From Streptomyces sp. NRRL F-5135 (GTDB lineage Bacteria; Actinomycetota; Actinomycetes; Streptomycetales; Streptomycetaceae), in contig NZ_JOHR01000006.1 in NCBI RefSeq assembly GCF_000719775.1, positions 310,001 through 374,000 of the forward strand: a stretch of DNA of 64,000 nucleotides, read 5' to 3'. Below are positions 37,856-45,965 of the stretch, piece by piece. The first letter of the stretch is position 1. Each line of letters begins with the position of its first letter. Position numbers and translations under genes: made by a program. Under the pieces are notes generated by a model. The model did no database searches, was not told the origin of the DNA, and saw only the letters and a program-made list of their open reading frames with translations.

Positions 37856-39166
37856 CTACGAGCGTACTTCCAGGAGCGGGACGAGTTGCTCGACGGGGGT
37901 CATGGAGCCGTGCATGCCCACCATCGCGGACTCGTTCGGCTCCCGGACCGAGGCGGTGATCACGACGTCGTCGTGGGCCGCCGCGATGACATCGCCGAGC
38001 CGCCCGTACACCCGCTCGTCGAGCATGCCCGGCGGGCCGAACCAGCCCGCGGCGACGGCCTCGTCCCGGCTCGCGACCCAGAACTGTTCGCCCAGCACCT
38101 CGCGCCAGACGGCGAGCACGTCGCTCTCGGCGCCCGGTACGGCGTACACATGGCGGGCCCGGCCCTCGCCGCCCAGCAGGGCGACGCCGGCCTTCAGCTC
38201 CCAGTCCTCGTCGAAGTCGACGCGCGACCGCTCGTCGAAGGGGATGTCGATCATCCCGTGGTCGGCGGTGACGTAGAGCGCGGCCCGGGGCGGGAGTTGC
38301 GCGGCGAGCCGCTGGACGAGCCGGTCCACGTACATCAGCTGGCCCCGCCAGGCGTCGGAGTCGACGCCGAAGCGGTGGCCGTTGCCGTCGACCTCGCTGT
38401 AGTACGTGTAGACCAGCGACCGGTCGCCCGCGGCGAGTTGCCCGGCGGCGAGGTCCATGCGCTCCTCGCCGGTGAGCCTGCCGTGGAAGGTGCCGCCGCT
38501 GAGCGCGATCCGGGTGAGCGGGGTGTCGGCGAACGCCGGGGAGCTCACCTGCGCGGTGTGCACCCCGGCGGCCTCGGCGAGCTGGAAGACGGTGGGGTAC
38601 GGCTGCCAGGCGTGCGGGTCCGTCCACGGCTTCCAGCGGAGCTGGTTCATCAGCTCGCCGGTCGCGGGGTCCCGGACGGTGTAGCCGGGCAGTCCGTGCG
38701 CGGCGGGCGGCAGCCCCGTGCCCACGGACGCCAGGGAGGTCGCGGTGGTGGCGGGGAACCCGGCGGTCAGCGGCCGGCCGGTGTTGCCGCGCGAGGTGCC
38801 CAGAAGCGACGTCAGGTACGGCGCCTCGTCCGGGTGGGCCTTGATCTGCTCCCAGCCGAGGCCGTCGATCAGAAACACGCAGTTCCGGTCGGCGGGGGTC
38901 AGTTCGGTGATGTTCGCGGTCAGATCCGGTACGCCTTGGCCGGCCGCGAGGGTGGGCAGCAGGTCGGCCAGGGAGCCGCTGCCGTACTCAGGGAGCGGCG
39001 CGGTGTGGAGGGCGAGCGGGACGGGGTCCTGCTCGTACGCCGGGGACTGGTGCCCGGGCCGGTTGACCTCCCGGACCTGGCCCCACGCCTGATCGCGTGC
39101 CTGGTCGTGTGCCTTGCCCGGTCCTCGGTCCTGCCCTTGGTCCTGTCGGACGGCCTCGGCGGACAT
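37856..39166 (-). CDS. Alkaline phosphatase-superfamily nucleotide pyrophosphatase/phosphodiesterase
   Basis: 436 aa. After an extended polar head (about 1-90, Gln/Asp/Arg-rich) the metal site is clear: FLIDGLGW (Asp), the nucleophile Thr in FPATTATSLASVGTG, YYSEVDGNGHRFG (Asp, His), TADHGMID (Asp-His) and MVGMHGSM (His). No signal peptide is visible, so it is likely cytoplasmic. Its ATG shares a base with the DUF5998 stop, coupling the two. Confidence 0.88.
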   Translation of the reverse strand: MSAEAVRQDQGQDRGPGKAHDQARDQAWGQVREVNRPGHQSPAYEQDPVPLALHTAPLPEYGSGSLADLLPTLAAGQGVPDLTANITELTPADRNCVFLIDGLGWEQIKAHPDEAPYLTSLLGTSRGNTGRPLTAGFPATTATSLASVGTGLPPAAHGLPGYTVRDPATGELMNQLRWKPWTDPHAWQPYPTVFQLAEAAGVHTAQVSSPAFADTPLTRIALSGGTFHGRLTGEERMDLAAGQLAAGDRSLVYTYYSEVDGNGHRFGVDSDAWRGQLMYVDRLVQRLAAQLPPRAALYVTADHGMIDIPFDERSRVDFDEDWELKAGVALLGGEGRARHVYAVPGAESDVLAVWREVLGEQFWVASRDEAVAAGWFGPPGMLDERVYGRLGDVIAAAHDDVVITASVREPNESAMVGMHGSMTPVEQLVPLLEVRS

Positions 39167-39762
39167 CAGCGGCTGGTCGCCGCGGCGGCCGCGGTGGCCT
39201 CGGACAGGGACTGGGCGAAGGCGAGTGCCTGCCGGACGGTGTCGGGGCCGTCCCCCGCCTCGCTGACGCGCAGGCTCAGGTCGTCGGCCGTGGTGTTGCC
39301 GGTGTAGCCGTGGTCCGCCTCGCAGTTGGGGTCGCCGCAGGCGGCGGGCTCCAGGTCGATACGGGAGACGGCGCCCCAGCCGATGGTGAGGACGACCTCG
39401 CGCGGCAGGGTGCCCGGCTTGTACGACTCCGGGTTCGCGACGACCCGGCTGACCACGACCGAGGAGATCCGGTCGAGCTTGACCGATTCGGTGGAGGTGG
39501 TGGCGTACGGAGTCGGGGAGCTGGAGTCGGCGGCCTGCTCGTCGGTGTGGCTGACGATGAAGCGGTGGGCGGTCAGGACGAGGACGGTGACATGCCGCCG
39601 TACCTCGTTGGCGTCGAAGGTCGTCTCCTGGTGGACCAGGTACGACGAGATCCGCTCGCCGCCGACGGCGGCCTCCACCGCCTCGGCCACGAGAGCCGGG
39701 TAGTAGCCGCTGCGCTCGATCGCCGTGCGCAGCCCCTGGGTCGTCGTACCGGTCTTCGCCAT
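39166..39762 (-). CDS. DUF5998 protein
   Basis: 198 aa. A conserved soluble actinobacterial protein: LRTAIERSGYYPALVAEAVEAAVGGE near the start, a beta-rich middle (VTVLVLTAHRFIVSHTDEQ) and CGDPNCEADHG late, which could hold a metal. No known function. Start ATG 39762 has GGAG close by; an ATG three codons upstream (39771) is possible. Coupled to the phosphodiesterase gene. Confidence 0.88.
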   Translation of the reverse strand: MAKTGTTTQGLRTAIERSGYYPALVAEAVEAAVGGERISSYLVHQETTFDANEVRRHVTVLVLTAHRFIVSHTDEQAADSSSPTPYATTSTESVKLDRISSVVVSRVVANPESYKPGTLPREVVLTIGWGAVSRIDLEPAACGDPNCEADHGYTGNTTADDLSLRVSEAGDGPDTVRQALAFAQSLSEATAAAAATSR

Positions 39763-39883
39763 GGGCTCCATCCTACGGGGGCCGGATGACTGCGGAAGAC
39801 GTCCGGGGCGGGGCCGTGGACGGTCGTGGCCAGGTCCTGGGCCGCCGACGGCACCGGGCGGGGCGGTGCCCCGGGGGAGGCGA

Positions 39884-39973
39884 GGGCCACGACGCTCGGG
39901 GCCACCACGGGGGCCACCACGCTCGGGGGCCACGACGCTCGGGGCCACCACGCTCGGGGGCCACGGTGCTCGG
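39884..39973. repeat. Minisatellite of 15-16 bp units downstream of the GNAT fusion gene
   Basis: Six imperfect copies of GGGGCCACSACGCTCG stand head to tail, with one shortened unit (GGGCCACCACG). They fill most of the 300-bp gap between the 3' end of the gene at 40065 and the DUF5998 start. No gene is plausible here; copy number may vary between strains. Confidence 0.8.
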
Positions 39974-40064
39974 CCTCGTGGGTGCGAGGCCAGGCTCCGG
40001 TCTTCGGTCGGTCGTCCTCGGCGGCCTCGGGGGTCCGGCCGGCCTCTCGGCGGGGACGCGGGTC

Positions 40065-43000
40065 TCAGTAGTCCGGGAGGTGGCGCGGGCCGAGGTCGTC
40101 GCGGGCGGGCGGCGGCGCGAGCCGGACGCTCGCGTCCAGGACGGAGAGGCCGCGGGGGGCGACGACGACGGGCTCCAGCGAGACGGAGACGATCTCGGGG
40201 TGGTCGTCCACCAGCCGGGACACCCGCAGGAGCAGTTCCTCCAGGGCGGGGGTGTCGACCGGGGCGGAGCCCCGCCAGCCGAACAGGAGCGGTGCCGTCC
40301 TGATGGACCTGATCAACTCGGCGGCGTCGCGGTCGGTGGCGGGCACGAGCCGGTGGGCGACGTCCCCGAGCAGTTCGGAGGGGACGCCCGCGAGACCGAA
40401 GGAGAGGACCGAGCCCGCGGCCGCGTCGATGACGGCCCGTACGACCGTGTCCACGCCGCGCGGGACCATGGACTGGACGACGGGCCGCAGTTCCGCCGGG
40501 CTGCCCAGGGCGTCGGTCAGCTCGCGGTGGGCCAAGCGCAGTTGCGCCTCGTCGGCGAGGTCGAGCCGGACGCCGCCGAGGTCGGCGCGGTGGCGCAGAT
40601 GCGGAGCGGTGGTCTTGAGCGCGACGGGATAGCCGAGCCGGGCCGCCGCCGCGGCGGCCTCGTCGGGACCGGGCGCGGCCAGGGCCTGCCGCACGGGGAT
40701 GCCGTACATCCCGAGCAGCGCACGCGCGTCGTCCGCCGGGACGGGGATGCTCCTGGGGCCGTCGGCGGACGCCTGGCCGGACGGATCGCGAGGGCCCAGC
40801 AGCCGCTCTATCAGCGCGGTGGCCGCGGCCTCGTCGATGTCGTCGTACTCGGGCACCTTGCCGGGCTCGGCGGCCTGCCGCCGCCACCGCGCGTACCGGA
40901 CGGCCTCGGCGAGCGCCCGTACCGCGCGCTCGGCGGCGGGGTAGGCGGGGATACGGCCGGAGCCGCCGCGGCCGATCGCTTCGGGACCGGCCGTACCGCC
41001 GAGCGTCCGACCGGCGGTGCCGGACACGCCGGACACGCCGGTGCCGGACCCGCCGGTGCCGGACCCGCCCAAGGCGGACGCGCCGGAGTCGGACGCGCCG
41101 GGTCCCGGCTCCGGTCCCGCCGCCGGACGCCCGGCCCGCGCTCGTACGCCGTCGTACGCCTCGTCCACGCGCGGCCCCTCCTCCGGGCCGTCCGCGTCCG
41201 GCCGGTTCTCGGGCAGGGCGTGCGGCGGGTTGTTCGAGGCCGTCGCGAGCGCCTCCGTCAGACCGCCGAGTTCCACGTGCACCACCATCACCGGCTTCGC
41301 CGGCGCCGTGGCCGCCGCCTCGCGCAGGGCCGCGCCCAGGGCGTCGGCGTCGGGCGGGCCGGTCATGGCCGTCCCGGCCACGGCCGGTATCGCCGTCACC
41401 ACCGCCGCGTCGCAGTCCGGGTCCGCCAGGGCCTTCGTGAGGGCCGTACCGAAGTCGGCCGGGGTCGCGGCGGTCGTCAGGTCGCGCGGCGGCAGCGGGC
41501 TCAGGCCCTCCGTACGGCAGGCGTCGTACGTGAGCAGGCCCAGCGACTCCGAGTTGCCGAGGATCGCCACGCGCGGTCCCGCCGGGAGCGGCTGGGAGGA
41601 GAGCAACAGGCCCGCGTCGACCAGTTCGGTGACCGTGTCCACCCGGATCACCCCCGCCTGGCGCATGAGCGCCGACACCGTCGCGTCCGGGATCCGGCCC
41701 ACCGGGACCGCGTGCCCCTGGGGCGTGCTGCCGCTGTGCCGCGCGCCCTTGACGACCACGACCGGCTTCACCGCCGCCGTGCGCCGGGCGAGCCGGGTGA
41801 ACTTGCGCGGATTGCCGATCGTTTCGAGGTAGAGGAGGGCCACATCGGTGTCCGGGTCCTCGAAGACGTACTGGAGGAAGTCGTTCCCCGACACGTCCGC
41901 CCTGTTGCCCGCCGAGACGAAGGACGACAGGCCGGCGCCGCGCCGGTGCAGCGCGGACAGCAGGGCGATGCCGATCGCGCCGGACTGGGTGAACATGCCG
42001 ATGCGCCCGCGCGCGGGGAGTTCGGGGGCGAGGGACGCGTTGAGCCGGACCGCGTCGGCCGTGTTGATGATCCCCAAGGCGTTGGGGCCGATGACGCGCA
42101 TCCCGTACGAGCGGGCCCGCCGCACCAGTTCGCGCTGGCGCTCCCGCCCCCGCGACCCGCTCTCCGCGTAGCCCGCCGAGAGGACCACCAGCCCCTGTAC
42201 GCCGTGCCGGCCGCAGTCCTCGACCGCTTCGGGCACCCGCTCCGCGGGGACGGCGAGCACCGCGAGGTCCACGGGCCGGTCCACCCCGCCCCGCCCTGTC
42301 AGGGAACGGACGGCCGGGACGCCGTCGATCCGGTCCTGGTCCGGGGCGAAGGCGTCGTTCACCGCGTACGTACGGCCTGTGAAGCCCGCGGCGAGCAGAT
42401 TGCGCAGCACCGTACGGCCGACGCCTCCGGGCGCACGGCCCGCGCCGACGACCGCGACCGACCCGGGGGCGAGCAGGCGCTGCACCGAGCGGGCCTCGGC
42501 ACGCTGCTCGCGGGCGTACTGGACGGCGACGGACTCGGCGGTCGGTTCCAGGTCGAGCGTGAGCCGGACGGCGCCGTCCTCGAAGCTGCGCCGCTGGGTG
42601 TACCCGGCGTCCCGGAAGACCTTGATCATCTTGCTGTTGGCGGGCAGCACCTCGGCGGCGAAGCGCCGGATGCCGCGCTCGCGGGCGACCGCCGCGATGT
42701 GCTCCAGGAGCGCGGAGGCGACCCCGCGCCCCTGGTGCGCGTCCTGGACGAGGAAGGCGACCTCCGCCTCCTCGGCGGGCGCGGAGGCGGGCAGTCCGCG
42801 GGCGTCGACGCGGTCGTACCGCACGGTCGCGATGAACCGGCCGCTCACCGTCACGGCGAGTCCTACCCGGTCCACGTAGTCGTGGTGGGTGAAGCGGTGC
42901 ACGTCCTTGGCGGACAGGCGGGGGTAGGGGGCGAAGAAGCGGTAGTACTTCGACTCGTCGGAGACCTGCTCGTAGAAGCTGACCAGCCGCTGGGCGTCGT

Positions 43001-43097
43001 CCGGGGTGATGGGCCTGATACGGGCCGTGCCGCCGTCCCTGAGCACCACGTCCGCCTCCCAGTGGGAGGGGTACGCGAAGTCCGGCGGCTTCTCCAT
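40065..43097 (-). CDS. patA: GNAT acetyltransferase fused to acyl-CoA synthetase (NDP-forming)-like domains
   Basis: 1010 aa. N-terminal GNAT domain (residues about 25-180; QDAHQGRGVASALLEHIA is the acetyl-CoA loop), then CoA-binding Rossmann (SVAVVGAGRAPGGVGRTV), a succinyl-CoA-ligase-like section (FTQSGAIGIALLSA), a repetitive Gly/Ser/Thr/Pro linker around 680-720, and an ATP-grasp-like C-terminus (YPVALKTTAPHLRHRADLGGV). The GNAT-first order matches the protein acetyltransferase PatA of S. lividans, which acetylates acyl-CoA synthetases. The His active site of true ligases could not be confirmed. Confidence 0.88.
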   Translation of the reverse strand: MEKPPDFAYPSHWEADVVLRDGGTARIRPITPDDAQRLVSFYEQVSDESKYYRFFAPYPRLSAKDVHRFTHHDYVDRVGLAVTVSGRFIATVRYDRVDARGLPASAPAEEAEVAFLVQDAHQGRGVASALLEHIAAVARERGIRRFAAEVLPANSKMIKVFRDAGYTQRRSFEDGAVRLTLDLEPTAESVAVQYAREQRAEARSVQRLLAPGSVAVVGAGRAPGGVGRTVLRNLLAAGFTGRTYAVNDAFAPDQDRIDGVPAVRSLTGRGGVDRPVDLAVLAVPAERVPEAVEDCGRHGVQGLVVLSAGYAESGSRGRERQRELVRRARSYGMRVIGPNALGIINTADAVRLNASLAPELPARGRIGMFTQSGAIGIALLSALHRRGAGLSSFVSAGNRADVSGNDFLQYVFEDPDTDVALLYLETIGNPRKFTRLARRTAAVKPVVVVKGARHSGSTPQGHAVPVGRIPDATVSALMRQAGVIRVDTVTELVDAGLLLSSQPLPAGPRVAILGNSESLGLLTYDACRTEGLSPLPPRDLTTAATPADFGTALTKALADPDCDAAVVTAIPAVAGTAMTGPPDADALGAALREAAATAPAKPVMVVHVELGGLTEALATASNNPPHALPENRPDADGPEEGPRVDEAYDGVRARAGRPAAGPEPGPGASDSGASALGGSGTGGSGTGVSGVSGTAGRTLGGTAGPEAIGRGGSGRIPAYPAAERAVRALAEAVRYARWRRQAAEPGKVPEYDDIDEAAATALIERLLGPRDPSGQASADGPRSIPVPADDARALLGMYGIPVRQALAAPGPDEAAAAAARLGYPVALKTTAPHLRHRADLGGVRLDLADEAQLRLAHRELTDALGSPAELRPVVQSMVPRGVDTVVRAVIDAAAGSVLSFGLAGVPSELLGDVAHRLVPATDRDAAELIRSIRTAPLLFGWRGSAPVDTPALEELLLRVSRLVDDHPEIVSVSLEPVVVAPRGLSVLDASVRLAPPPARDDLGPRHLPDY

Positions 43098-43322
43098 GCC
43101 CACAGCGTACGGCGCGGGTCCGACACCGGCCGGTCCGCTGCCCGAACCCCGGTCGATCCTGAGCCGGGCCGTCCGGAGCCCGGCCGGACCGTCCCGGGCG
43201 GGGCCGCGTCCGGCCGTCGGACGTGGGCCGGGAGGGGTGGCGGAGGACCACGTGTCAGCACATGAGAGGCTGGGGGCAGGCAGCATTATTCAGACTTTTT
43301 GCGACTTGAAGGGCAACACACC

Positions 43323-43604
43323 ATGGCTGAGCGCCGCGTCAATGTCGGCTGGGCCGAGGGCCTGCACGCTCGTCCCGCCTCCATCTTCGTCCGCGCCGCC
43401 ACGGCCGCCGGCATCCCCGTGACCATCGCCAAGGCCGGGGGCAACCCGGTCAACGCCGCGTCCATGCTCGCGGTGCTCGGTCTGGGCGCGCAGGGCGGCG
43501 AGGAGATCGTGCTCGCGTCCGACGCGGAGGACGCCGAGATCGCCCTTGACCGGCTGGCGAAGCTGGTCGCCGAGGGCCTCGACGAACTGCCCGAGACGGT
43601 CTGA
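43323..43604 (+). CDS. ptsH: HPr phosphocarrier protein
   Basis: 93 aa. Phospho-acceptor His15 in GLHARPAS and the regulatory-site region NAASMLAVLGLG with Ser47. Carries phosphate from Enzyme I to PTS permeases; in Streptomyces the monocistronic ptsH serves GlcNAc and fructose uptake. ATG 43323 has GAAGGG 9 nt upstream and an AT-rich promoter (attattcagactttttgc). The end of the gene is the first unit of a 16-bp minisatellite. Confidence 0.95.
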   Translation: MAERRVNVGWAEGLHARPASIFVRAATAAGIPVTIAKAGGNPVNAASMLAVLGLGAQGGEEIVLASDAEDAEIALDRLAKLVAEGLDELPETV

Positions 43605-43670
43605 CCTCAAGACGGTCCGCCCCCGAGACGGTCCGCCCCCGAGACGGTCCGACCCTGAGACGGCCCGAGG
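43594..43670. repeat. 16-bp minisatellite starting inside the ptsH 3' end
   Basis: Units AGACGGTCCGCCCCCG begin at 43594 (a variant containing the last two codons and stop), 43610, 43626 and 43642, with a partial fifth at 43658. Two units are identical. The array therefore spans the ptsH stop codon and its 3' untranslated region. Confidence 0.85.
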
Positions 43671-43762
43671 CCGCGGGGCCCGTTTTCCCGGCCCTCTTTT
43701 CGTGAATGGGCAGCAAAAAACAGACCCCCGCCTATTTACTGTCTTTGTATACGGCGGGCATG

Positions 43763-44452
43763 TTAAGCGCGGACGCTCTCGGTGTTTACGCCGTGTTGCG
43801 AAACCCTCACCCTTTCCCGGCCCGCCTCCGGCCTGCGCAGCCGGTGCGCGGCCGTGGCCCGCTCCGCGTGCAGGGCGGTGAGCGTGCGCGCCCGCTCCGC
43901 GTCCCCGCGCGCCACCGCGTCCACGATCGCGCCGTGCTCGGCCCACGCCTCCACGGGGTGTGCGGGCTGTTCGACCGTGTACATCCAGGCGATCTTGTGC
44001 CGGAGCTGGGTGAGCAGCGCGATCAGGCCGGGGCTCGCGGACGCCTGTGTGAGCGTCTCGTGGAACCAGGCGCCGAGTGAGCGCAGGTCCTGGCCCTGCC
44101 CCCGGCGGGCCCGCTCCTGCCCCAGTCTGACCAGGCCGCGCAGGACCTTCAGATGCGCGTCGGTGCGGCGCTGGGCGGCCCGGGCGGCGCCCAGGGGCTC
44201 CAGCAGCAGACGCACCTCCAGCAGATCGGCGGCCTCCTGCTCCGTCGGCTCGGCCACGCACGCGCCCGCATGGCGGCGAGTGGTCACGAACCCCTCCGAC
44301 TCCAGGGTGCGCAGCGCCTCGCGCACCGGGACGCGGGAGACGCCGTAGCGCCGGGCCAGCTGCTCCTCGGTGAGCCTGCTGCCCCGCTCGAACAGTCCGG
44401 AGACGATGTCGTCGCGGATCGCCGTGCATACCGAGTGCGCGGGAATGCGCAT
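43763..44452 (-). CDS. GntR-family regulator, FadR/FCD type
   Basis: 229 aa. Winged HTH at residues 8-75 (IRDDIVSGLFERGSRLTEEQLARRYGVSRVPVREALRTLESEGFV) and an all-helical FCD ligand domain with metal residues (FHETLTQAS, WAEHGAIVDAVARGDAERA). Ligand unknown; family members sense organic acids. ATG 44452, no clear SD. It stands beside ptsH, facing it. Confidence 0.9.
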   Translation of the reverse strand: MRIPAHSVCTAIRDDIVSGLFERGSRLTEEQLARRYGVSRVPVREALRTLESEGFVTTRRHAGACVAEPTEQEAADLLEVRLLLEPLGAARAAQRRTDAHLKVLRGLVRLGQERARRGQGQDLRSLGAWFHETLTQASASPGLIALLTQLRHKIAWMYTVEQPAHPVEAWAEHGAIVDAVARGDAERARTLTALHAERATAAHRLRRPEAGRERVRVSQHGVNTESVRA

Positions 44453-44631
44453 GTCCGAACCTCCGACTTAATCGGCGTGAAACTCTTCCGATTGACGCCT
44501 GTTCCGTGACTCTATTGCAGCAGCAACGAATTTCCGATGGCCACCCGGAATCCATGGATATCTTTTGGCCAGAAACAGCGGAAGAGCCCGGCCCGGGAGC
44601 GGAACGGAACGGACGGCGCAGGACCGGACGC

Positions 44632-44662
44632 GTCAGGCCCCGGCGCGCTGCCGGGGCCTGAC
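44632..44662 (-). terminator. Perfect 13-bp hairpin after the M23 gene
   Basis: GTCAGGCCCCGGC and its exact complement flank a GCGCT loop, 112 bp past the M23 stop. No T run follows. The remaining 44453-44773 gap shows nothing else. Confidence 0.55.
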
Positions 44663-44773
44663 GGGGGCTGGGGAAACGGAGGTGTGCGGGATTCGGAGTA
44701 CGCGCCCGCGCACGCGGGGCAGCGCACCGCACACGGAAGCGCGGGAGCACGGGGGCGCGGACGCCCCGGCGCG

Positions 44774-45553
44774 TCAGAGGTTCACGCCGTGCGCGCGCAG
44801 GTAGCCGACCGGGTCCATGTCCGACCCGTAGTCCGGGCTGGTACGGGCCTCGAAGTGCAGGTGCGGCCCGGTGACGTTGCCCGTCGCGCCGGACAGACCG
44901 ATCTGCTCGCCCGGGGTGACGCTCTGCCCGACGGAGACGCCGATGGAGGAGAGGTGGCCGTACTGCGTGTACGTGCCGTCGTGCATCCGGATCACGATGT
45001 TGTTGCCGTACGAACCGCCCCAGCCGGCCTCGACCACCGTGCCGGTGCCGACGGAGACGACCGGGGTGCCGGAGGCGGCACGGAAGTCGACACCGGAGTG
45101 GCTGCCGGAGGACCACAGGGAGCCGCCCGACTGGTAGCCGGTCGTGACGTACGAGCCGGCGACGGGCAGCTGGAAGGTGTTCAGCCGCTTGCGCTCCGCC
45201 TCCCGGGCGACGCGGATCTCCTCGGCGCGCGCCTCCTTGGCGCGGGCCTCCGCCCTGCGTTCGGCCTCGGCCTTCGCCACGGCCCTTGCCCTCTCCTGGG
45301 CGGCGGCCCGGGCCTGCGCGTCTGCCTGGTCGTCGACCGTACCGGCCAGGTCGTCCCCGAGGGCGACGGCCCCGGTCAGACCGGTGTGCGAGGCGGCCTG
45401 GGCGTCGGCGGCGCCGCCGGCGAACGCCGGGGAGGCCGCGAGGGTGCCGATGACGCCGGTCGCGGTGAGCGTCGCGGCGCCCGCGGCTCTCGCGCTCGTA
45501 CGGCTCATCTGGCTGCGGGCACGATGCTTCCCGGTGGCGCGGGTGAAAGCCAT
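44774..45553 (-). CDS. Secreted M23 (LytM-type) peptidoglycan endopeptidase
   Basis: 259 aa. Signal peptide ending near PAFA/GG (about residue 46), an Ala/Glu/Arg-rich coiled-coil stalk (about 80-125) and a C-terminal M23 domain with zinc ligands His152 and Asp156 (SHSGVDF), and HLHFE (His231/His233). Likely cuts cell-wall cross-links during growth or germination. Controlled by the c-di-AMP riboswitch in its leader (45575-45716), as expected for actinobacterial wall hydrolases. Confidence 0.93.
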   Translation of the reverse strand: MAFTRATGKHRARSQMSRTSARAAGAATLTATGVIGTLAASPAFAGGAADAQAASHTGLTGAVALGDDLAGTVDDQADAQARAAAQERARAVAKAEAERRAEARAKEARAEEIRVAREAERKRLNTFQLPVAGSYVTTGYQSGGSLWSSGSHSGVDFRAASGTPVVSVGTGTVVEAGWGGSYGNNIVIRMHDGTYTQYGHLSSIGVSVGQSVTPGEQIGLSGATGNVTGPHLHFEARTSPDYGSDMDPVGYLRAHGVNL

Positions 45554-45574
45554 GGGGTGGCCGGTCCTTTCCTT

Positions 45575-45716
45575 CCTTCTCGCCTACCGGGTTAGCTGAC
45601 GGGTTCGGAGCAGGAAGGTCTCCTACGGGCCCCTCCGCGCGCCGCGCGAAGGCGTCCGATTCACCCCAGGGACACGGTGGGTCCCCGGCTCCCCGGCGAA
45701 CCGGGAACTCGGCGAT
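45575..45716 (-). promoter_or_regulatory. c-di-AMP (ydaO/yuaA-type) riboswitch
   Basis: In the leader of the M23 gene, read on the - strand, the element starts with CGCCGAGTTCCCGG, passes CCGGGGACCCACC and CTGGGGTGAATCGG, and ends with GTAGGAGACCTTCC, CTGCTCCGAACCCGTCAGC and TAACCCGGTAGGCG. The tail CCGAACCCG-CAGCTAACC-GTAGGCG is the signature of the ydaO family, which senses c-di-AMP and turns genes off when it is abundant. Followed by GGAAGGAAAGGA and, 20 nt on, the ATG. Confidence 0.88.
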
Positions 45717-45886
45717 GGCTGTCCGTGCCGCGGGATGCGGCGGGACGGGCGAACAGCCGGACCGACGCTAAGCGCGTCATCTTTCGATAACCAAACGGAC
45801 ACGTGTTTTTGTAGCGCAGCCCACACCCCAGACAGGCAACCTCTCCCTCAAACAAGCCAATTGACCAACAAAACGGAAATAAGACC

Positions 45887-45919
45887 GGAACCCCGGCAGC
45901 TCCCTGCCGCCGGGGTTCC
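45887..45919 (-). terminator. Terminator of the M16 operon
   Basis: GGAACCCCGGC (45887-45897) pairs with GCCGGGGTTCC (45909-45919). On the - strand it lies 47 bp past the second M16 stop and is followed by GTCTTATTTCCGTTTTG, a T-rich tract: a good intrinsic terminator. The rest of the gap toward 45716 is AT-richer and probably holds the M23 promoter. Confidence 0.75.
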
Positions 45920-45965
45920 CTCTGTGGTAAGGAGATCCACGGATCAGCTCGTGAAGATCCGCGAA

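Noticed and set aside
39166..43251. 1361-codon - strand frame joining DUF5998 to the GNAT fusion region
   Set aside because: Only its last 198 codons are real (DUF5998). The rest is low-complexity Arg/Gly text in the wrong frame of the GNAT fusion gene and crosses the minisatellite.
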